Origin: Tatumella morbirosei
GTDB lineage: Bacteria; Pseudomonadota; Gammaproteobacteria; Enterobacterales; Enterobacteriaceae
DNA length: 64,000 nucleotides
Assembly (NCBI RefSeq): GCF_000757425.2
Contig: NZ_JPKR02000005.1
Span: forward strand, 744,001 to 808,000
Direction: 5' to 3'
Position numbers and translations under genes: made by a program. Numbering within the stretch: position 1 is the stretch's first letter; each line of letters opens with the position of its first letter. Below, in pieces: positions 58,156-64,000 of the stretch. Below the pieces are notes generated by a model, which ran no database searches, had not been told where the DNA came from, and worked only from the letters and a program-made list of their open reading frames with translations.

Positions 58156-59571
58156 GTGTCACTAACGCTTTGGCAACAGTGCCTTACCCGTTTGCAGGAT
58201 GAATTGCCTGCCACTGAATTCAGTATGTGGATCCGCCCGTTACAGGCTGAATTAAACGACAACACCCTGGCTCTGTACGCACCAAATCGCTTTGTACTCG
58301 ACTGGGTGCGCGATAAATACATCAATAGTATCAATGGACTGCTGAATGAATTTTGCGGTGTGGATATCCCGCAACTCAGGTTTGAAGTTGGCGCGCGGCC
58401 TGCGGCGGCGGCCCCGGCAACGGTACCAGCAGCAAGTGCGGTGACCATGCCGAATATCTCACAACCTGTCCCCCCGGCCCGGCCAACGACCAGCAGCAAT
58501 GAAGTGCGTCCAAGCTGGGATAATACCCCTGCGCCGGTTGATGTGGCCTACCGGTCGAATGTTAACAGCCGGCATAATTTTGATAATTTTGTCGAAGGTA
58601 AGTCGAATCAGCTTGCCCGTGCAGCGGCCCGTCAGGTTGCCGATAATCCCGGCGGCGCCTATAACCCGTTATTTCTGTATGGCGGAACGGGGTTAGGCAA
58701 AACGCATCTGTTACATGCGGTTGGTAATGGCATTATCGCCAGAAAACCTAATGCACGGATTGTCTATATGCACTCCGAACGTTTTGTCCAGGACATGGTG
58801 AAAGCATTGCAAAACAATGCGATAGAAGAGTTTAAACGCTACTATCGTTCAGTAGACGCGTTATTGATTGATGATATTCAGTTCTTTGCCAATAAAGAGC
58901 GGTCCCAGGAAGAGTTTTTTCATACTTTTAATGCCTTGCTGGAAGGTAATCAGCAAATCATTCTGACGTCTGATCGCTACCCGAAAGAGATTAACGGAGT
59001 GGAAGATCGGTTAAAATCGCGATTTGGCTGGGGTCTGACCGTAGCTATCGAGCCTCCTGAACTGGAAACCCGTGTTGCTATTCTGATGAAAAAAGCGGAT
59101 GAGAATAAAATTCGTCTGCCAGGTGAGGTCGCTTTCTTTATCGCCAAACGCCTGCGTTCTAATGTCCGCGAGCTGGAAGGGGCTCTTAACCGTGTGATTG
59201 CTAATGCCAATTTTACCGGGCGCGCTATCACTATTGATTTTGTGCGTGAAGCCCTGCGTGACTTGCTGGCTCTACAGGAAAAGCTGGTCACCATCGATAA
59301 TATTCAGAAAACGGTCGCAGAATACTATAAAATTAAAGTTGCCGATTTGCTGTCAAAACGCCGTTCGCGTTCGGTTGCACGACCGAGGCAGATGGCCATG
59401 GCGATGGCCAAAGAGTTGACCAACCACAGTTTGCCGGAGATCGGCGATGCTTTCGGTGGGCGTGACCACACTACGGTGTTACATGCCTGCCGTAAGATTG
59501 AGCAGTTGCGTGAAGAAAGTCACGATATAAAAGAAGATTTCTCCAATTTAATCAGAACATTATCTTCCTGA
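58156..59571 (+). CDS. dnaA: chromosomal replication initiator protein DnaA
   Basis: A 471-residue AAA+ initiator (E. coli 467). Domain I ([15 protein letters not shown]), a Pro/Ala-rich linker, Walker [10 protein letters not shown] near 170, Walker B LLIDDIQF, and the C-terminal DNA-binding signature [15 protein letters not shown] are present. GTG 58156 matches the E. coli N-terminus (MSLSLWQQC); a GTG at 58144 is four codons longer. It precedes dnaN by 4 bp. Confidence 0.97.
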   Translation: MSLTLWQQCLTRLQDELPATEFSMWIRPLQAELNDNTLALYAPNRFVLDWVRDKYINSINGLLNEFCGVDIPQLRFEVGARPAAAAPATVPAASAVTMPNISQPVPPARPTTSSNEVRPSWDNTPAPVDVAYRSNVNSRHNFDNFVEGKSNQLARAAARQVADNPGGAYNPLFLYGGTGLGKTHLLHAVGNGIIARKPNARIVYMHSERFVQDMVKALQNNAIEEFKRYYRSVDALLIDDIQFFANKERSQEEFFHTFNALLEGNQQIILTSDRYPKEINGVEDRLKSRFGWGLTVAIEPPELETRVAILMKKADENKIRLPGEVAFFIAKRLRSNVRELEGALNRVIANANFTGRAITIDFVREALRDLLALQEKLVTIDNIQKTVAEYYKIKVADLLSKRRSRSVARPRQMAMAMAKELTNHSLPEIGDAFGGRDHTTVLHACRKIEQLREESHDIKEDFSNLIRTLSS

Positions 59572-59575
59572 CGCT

Positions 59576-60676
59576 ATGAAATTTATTGTAGAAAGAGAGC
59601 AGTTGCTCAAACCATTACAACAAGTGAGCGGCCCCCTGGGGGGACGTCCGACATTACCTATTCTTGGCAATCTGCTGTTGCAGGTTAGCGAGGGTGCCCT
59701 GTCTTTGACGGGTACCGATCTTGAAATGGAAATGGTTGCCCGTGTTACTCTCAGCCAGCCGCATGAAGCCGGGGAGACCACCGTACCTGCGCGTAAATTC
59801 CTGGATATCTGCCGGGGACTTCCTGAGGGTGCTGAAATTCATGTCATTCTGGAAAATGACAGAATGTTGGTACGCTCTGGTCGTAGCCGTTTCTCGCTAT
59901 CGACGTTACCGGCAGGTGATTTTCCAAATCTGGATGACTGGCAGAGTGAGGTTGAATTTACCCTGCCACAGGCGACTCTAAAGCGACTGATTGAAGCAAC
60001 ACAGTTTTCGATGGCCCATCAGGACGTCCGTTATTACCTCAATGGCATGTTGTTTGAAACAGCAGGTGAAGAGCTGCGTACTGTTTCTACAGATGGTCAT
60101 CGGCTGGCGGTCTGCTCAATGCCGATTGGTCAGTCATTGCCAGACCACTCAGTGATTGTACCTCGCAAAGGCGTGGTAGAATTGGTCAGGTTGCTGGATG
60201 GTGGTGATAACCCGTTACAGGTTCAGATTGGCAGTAGCAATATCCGGGCACATGTGGGCGATTTTATCTTCACCTCTAAACTGGTGGATGGGCGCTTCCC
60301 GGACTATCGCCGCGTATTGCCTAAAAATCCGGATAAAACTCTGGAAGCAGGTTGTGATCTGCTACGCCAGGCATTTGCTCGTGCAGCTATTCTGTCTAAC
60401 GAAAAATTCAGAGGCGTCCGGCTATTTATTACCGAAAACCAACTGCGTATCACCGCCAATAACCCTGAACAGGAAGAAGCTGAAGAGATCCTGGATGTAA
60501 ATTACCAGGGGAGTGATCTGGAAATTGGTTTTAATGTCAGCTATGTGCTGGATGTACTAAACGCCCTGAAATGTGAGAATGTCAGACTATTACTGACAGA
60601 TTCTGTTTCCAGTGTGCAAATTGAAGATGTCGCCAGCCAGCATGCAGCTTACGTTGTTATGCCAATGCGACTGTAG
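59576..60676 (+). CDS. dnaN: DNA polymerase III sliding clamp (beta subunit)
   Basis: A 366-residue clamp, the E. coli length, with three repeated domains, starting MKFIVEREQLLKPLQQVSG and ending YVVMPMRL, which borders the partner-binding pocket. The dimer encircles DNA and tethers polymerases. It lies 4 bp after dnaA. Confidence 0.98.
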   Translation: MKFIVEREQLLKPLQQVSGPLGGRPTLPILGNLLLQVSEGALSLTGTDLEMEMVARVTLSQPHEAGETTVPARKFLDICRGLPEGAEIHVILENDRMLVRSGRSRFSLSTLPAGDFPNLDDWQSEVEFTLPQATLKRLIEATQFSMAHQDVRYYLNGMLFETAGEELRTVSTDGHRLAVCSMPIGQSLPDHSVIVPRKGVVELVRLLDGGDNPLQVQIGSSNIRAHVGDFIFTSKLVDGRFPDYRRVLPKNPDKTLEAGCDLLRQAFARAAILSNEKFRGVRLFITENQLRITANNPEQEEAEEILDVNYQGSDLEIGFNVSYVLDVLNALKCENVRLLLTDSVSSVQIEDVASQHAAYVVMPMRL

Positions 60677-60693
60677 CCCGCAATTCTGATGTT

Positions 60694-60730
60694 CAGTCTG
60701 CCTGCAGCAGCATGAGCTGCAGGCAGACTG
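60694..60730 (+). repeat. 15-bp perfect inverted repeat between dnaN and recF
   Basis: Arms CAGTCTGCCTGCAGC and GCTGCAGGCAGACTG with a 7-base AGCATGA loop, 17 bp past the dnaN stop and 38 bp before recF. No U-tract follows. In E. coli dnaN and recF are nearly contiguous, so this hairpin and the 92-bp gap are unusual and could attenuate or process the dnaN-recF message. Confidence 0.7.
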
Positions 60731-60768
60731 CTCCCCTGAATGAGTTTGCCTCTCCTCCGGACTGACCT

Positions 60769-61854
60769 ATGGCCCTGACACGCCTGATTATTAAAGATTT
60801 TCGTAATATTGCTCAGGCTGATTTAGCCCTGTCAGAGGGCGTGAACTTTCTGATTGGTCCTAACGGGAGTGGTAAAACCAGTGTGCTGGAGGCAGTCTAT
60901 ACGCTGGGGCATGGCCGGGCATTTCGCAGTATTCAGACTGGCCGCGTGATCCGCCACGAACAGTCATCATTTGTATTACATGGTCGTATCGAAGATGTTC
61001 ACCAGCAGCACAGTATTGGTTTAAGTAAGGACCGTGCCGGTGACAGCAAAGTCCGTGTCGATGGCACTGACGGTCATAAAGTGGCTGAACTGGCCCAGCT
61101 ATTGCCTATGCAGCTGATAACCCCGGAAGGTTTTACGTTGCTGACCGGAGGGCCGAAATTTCGCCGTGCTTACATCGATTGGGGCTGCTTTCATAATTAT
61201 CCCGGATTTTTCAGTGCCTGGAGTGATTTACGCCGGCTGATGAAACAGCGAAATGCGGCCTTGCGCCAGGTCACCAGCTATCGGCAATTGCGACCCTGGG
61301 ATCAGGAACTGGCTCCACTGGCGCAACAGATCAGCGAGTGGCGACAGGCTTACAGTGATGAAATCACCCGTGAAATTAAAGCGACCTGCCAGCAATTTTT
61401 GCCGGAATATGACCTGAGTTTCTCTTTTCTGAGGGGCTGGGACAAAGAGAGCGATTATGCGGAGTTACTGGAGCGTAATTTTGAGCGAGACAGAGCACTG
61501 ACCTATACTGCCAGCGGCCCGCATAAATCTGATTTTCGCATACGGGCTGTCGGCACCCCGGTAGAAGATTTGCTGTCCCGCGGGCAGCTTAAGTTATTAA
61601 TGTGTGCCCTGCGCCTGGCGCAGGGAGAGTACCTGACACGTCAAAGCGGACGACGTTGTATTTACCTGATCGATGATTTTGCCTCTGAGCTGGATGATGA
61701 ACGTCGTCATATCCTGGCCAACCGCCTGAAAGCGACCCGGGCACAGGTTTTTGTCAGCGCCATAAGTGTTGATCACGTTATCGACATGAATGATGAAAAG
61801 GGCAAGATGTTCAGCGTAGAAAAAGGTAAAATAGCAGTTCAACCTGAAGATTAA
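60769..61854 (+). CDS. recF: DNA replication/repair protein RecF
   Basis: A 361-residue SMC-like ATPase. Walker A is [20 protein letters not shown] near residue 30; the signature [11 protein letters not shown] and Walker [16 protein letters not shown] follow. It helps load RecA at gaps with RecO and RecR. It lies between dnaN and gyrB as in E. coli but after a longer gap. Confidence 0.97.
   Translation: MALTRLIIKDFRNIAQADLALSEGVNFLIGPNGSGKTSVLEAVYTLGHGRAFRSIQTGRVIRHEQSSFVLHGRIEDVHQQHSIGLSKDRAGDSKVRVDGTDGHKVAELAQLLPMQLITPEGFTLLTGGPKFRRAYIDWGCFHNYPGFFSAWSDLRRLMKQRNAALRQVTSYRQLRPWDQELAPLAQQISEWRQAYSDEITREIKATCQQFLPEYDLSFSFLRGWDKESDYAELLERNFERDRALTYTASGPHKSDFRIRAVGTPVEDLLSRGQLKLLMCALRLAQGEYLTRQSGRRCIYLIDDFASELDDERRHILANRLKATRAQVFVSAISVDHVIDMNDEKGKMFSVEKGKIAVQPED

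Positions 61855-64000
<2,146 letters not shown>

Overview
The window is a stretch of chromosome from an enterobacterium. Core genes and their order match Escherichia coli block by block: engB, csrC, yihI, hemN, glnG, glnL, glnA, typA; yihX, yihY, dtd, fabY; gmk, rpoZ, spoT, trmH, recG; pstS, pstC, pstA, pstB, phoU; mnmE, yidC, yidD, rnpA, rpmH, dnaA, dnaN, recF, gyrB. The periplasmic sugar-acid oxidation genes at the left and the joining of blocks that are apart in E. coli suggest an Erwiniaceae member such as Tatumella or Pantoea. The species is inference; the order Enterobacterales is well supported.

Left part (1-13338, accessory): a periplasmic lactonase (cut by the window edge) is followed by a putative sugar-acid catabolic cluster. 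That cluster holds an MFS anion transporter, a LacI-type regulator, an FMN-dependent 2-hydroxyacid dehydrogenase, an Asp/Glu-racemase-family protein, a four-carbon acid-sugar kinase and a UPF0756 membrane protein. Four near-identical palindromes lie in its two divergent promoter regions and look like operators of the LacI-type regulator. Next come a three-subunit membrane-bound FAD dehydrogenase (tri-heme cytochrome c, TAT-exported small subunit, GMC flavoprotein), nudK and an OprB-type carbohydrate porin. Together these suggest uptake, periplasmic oxidation and catabolism of sugar acids.

Middle (14100-46500, mostly core): two regulatory RNAs are recognisable, Spot 42 (spf) before engB and CsrC between engB and yihI. 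The nitrogen-control genes glnA-glnL-glnG carry a sigma-54 promoter and NtrC-type sites. After typA there is an accessory efflux unit (NTF2-like protein, MFS pump, divergent LysR regulator). The yihX-fabY block is then joined directly to yicH-xanP and to the recG-trmH-spoT-rpoZ-gmk operon; ligB and the Pho-regulated pst-phoU operon follow.

Microcin region (46600-52200, accessory): after an MFS symporter comes a compact, previously unfamiliar class II microcin-type locus. It has a 74-residue precursor with a double-glycine-type leader, a terminator, a Fur-like box, and a CvaA/CvaB-type export pair (membrane fusion protein and C39-peptidase ABC transporter). No immunity gene is obvious, but a 57-codon hydrophobic reading frame just upstream of the precursor is in the position where immunity genes occur in known microcin loci. 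This is the best candidate for an undescribed system here.

Right part (52189-64000, core): an NfeD-like protein and a QmcA-type SPFH protein, then the mnmE-yidC-yidD-rnpA-rpmH block facing away from dnaA-dnaN-recF-gyrB (gyrB is cut by the window end). The rpmH-dnaA gap is rich in GATC sites and has one DnaA box. The dnaN-recF gap carries an unexpected 15-bp perfect inverted repeat. No tRNA, rRNA, CRISPR array, insertion sequence or prophage was seen.
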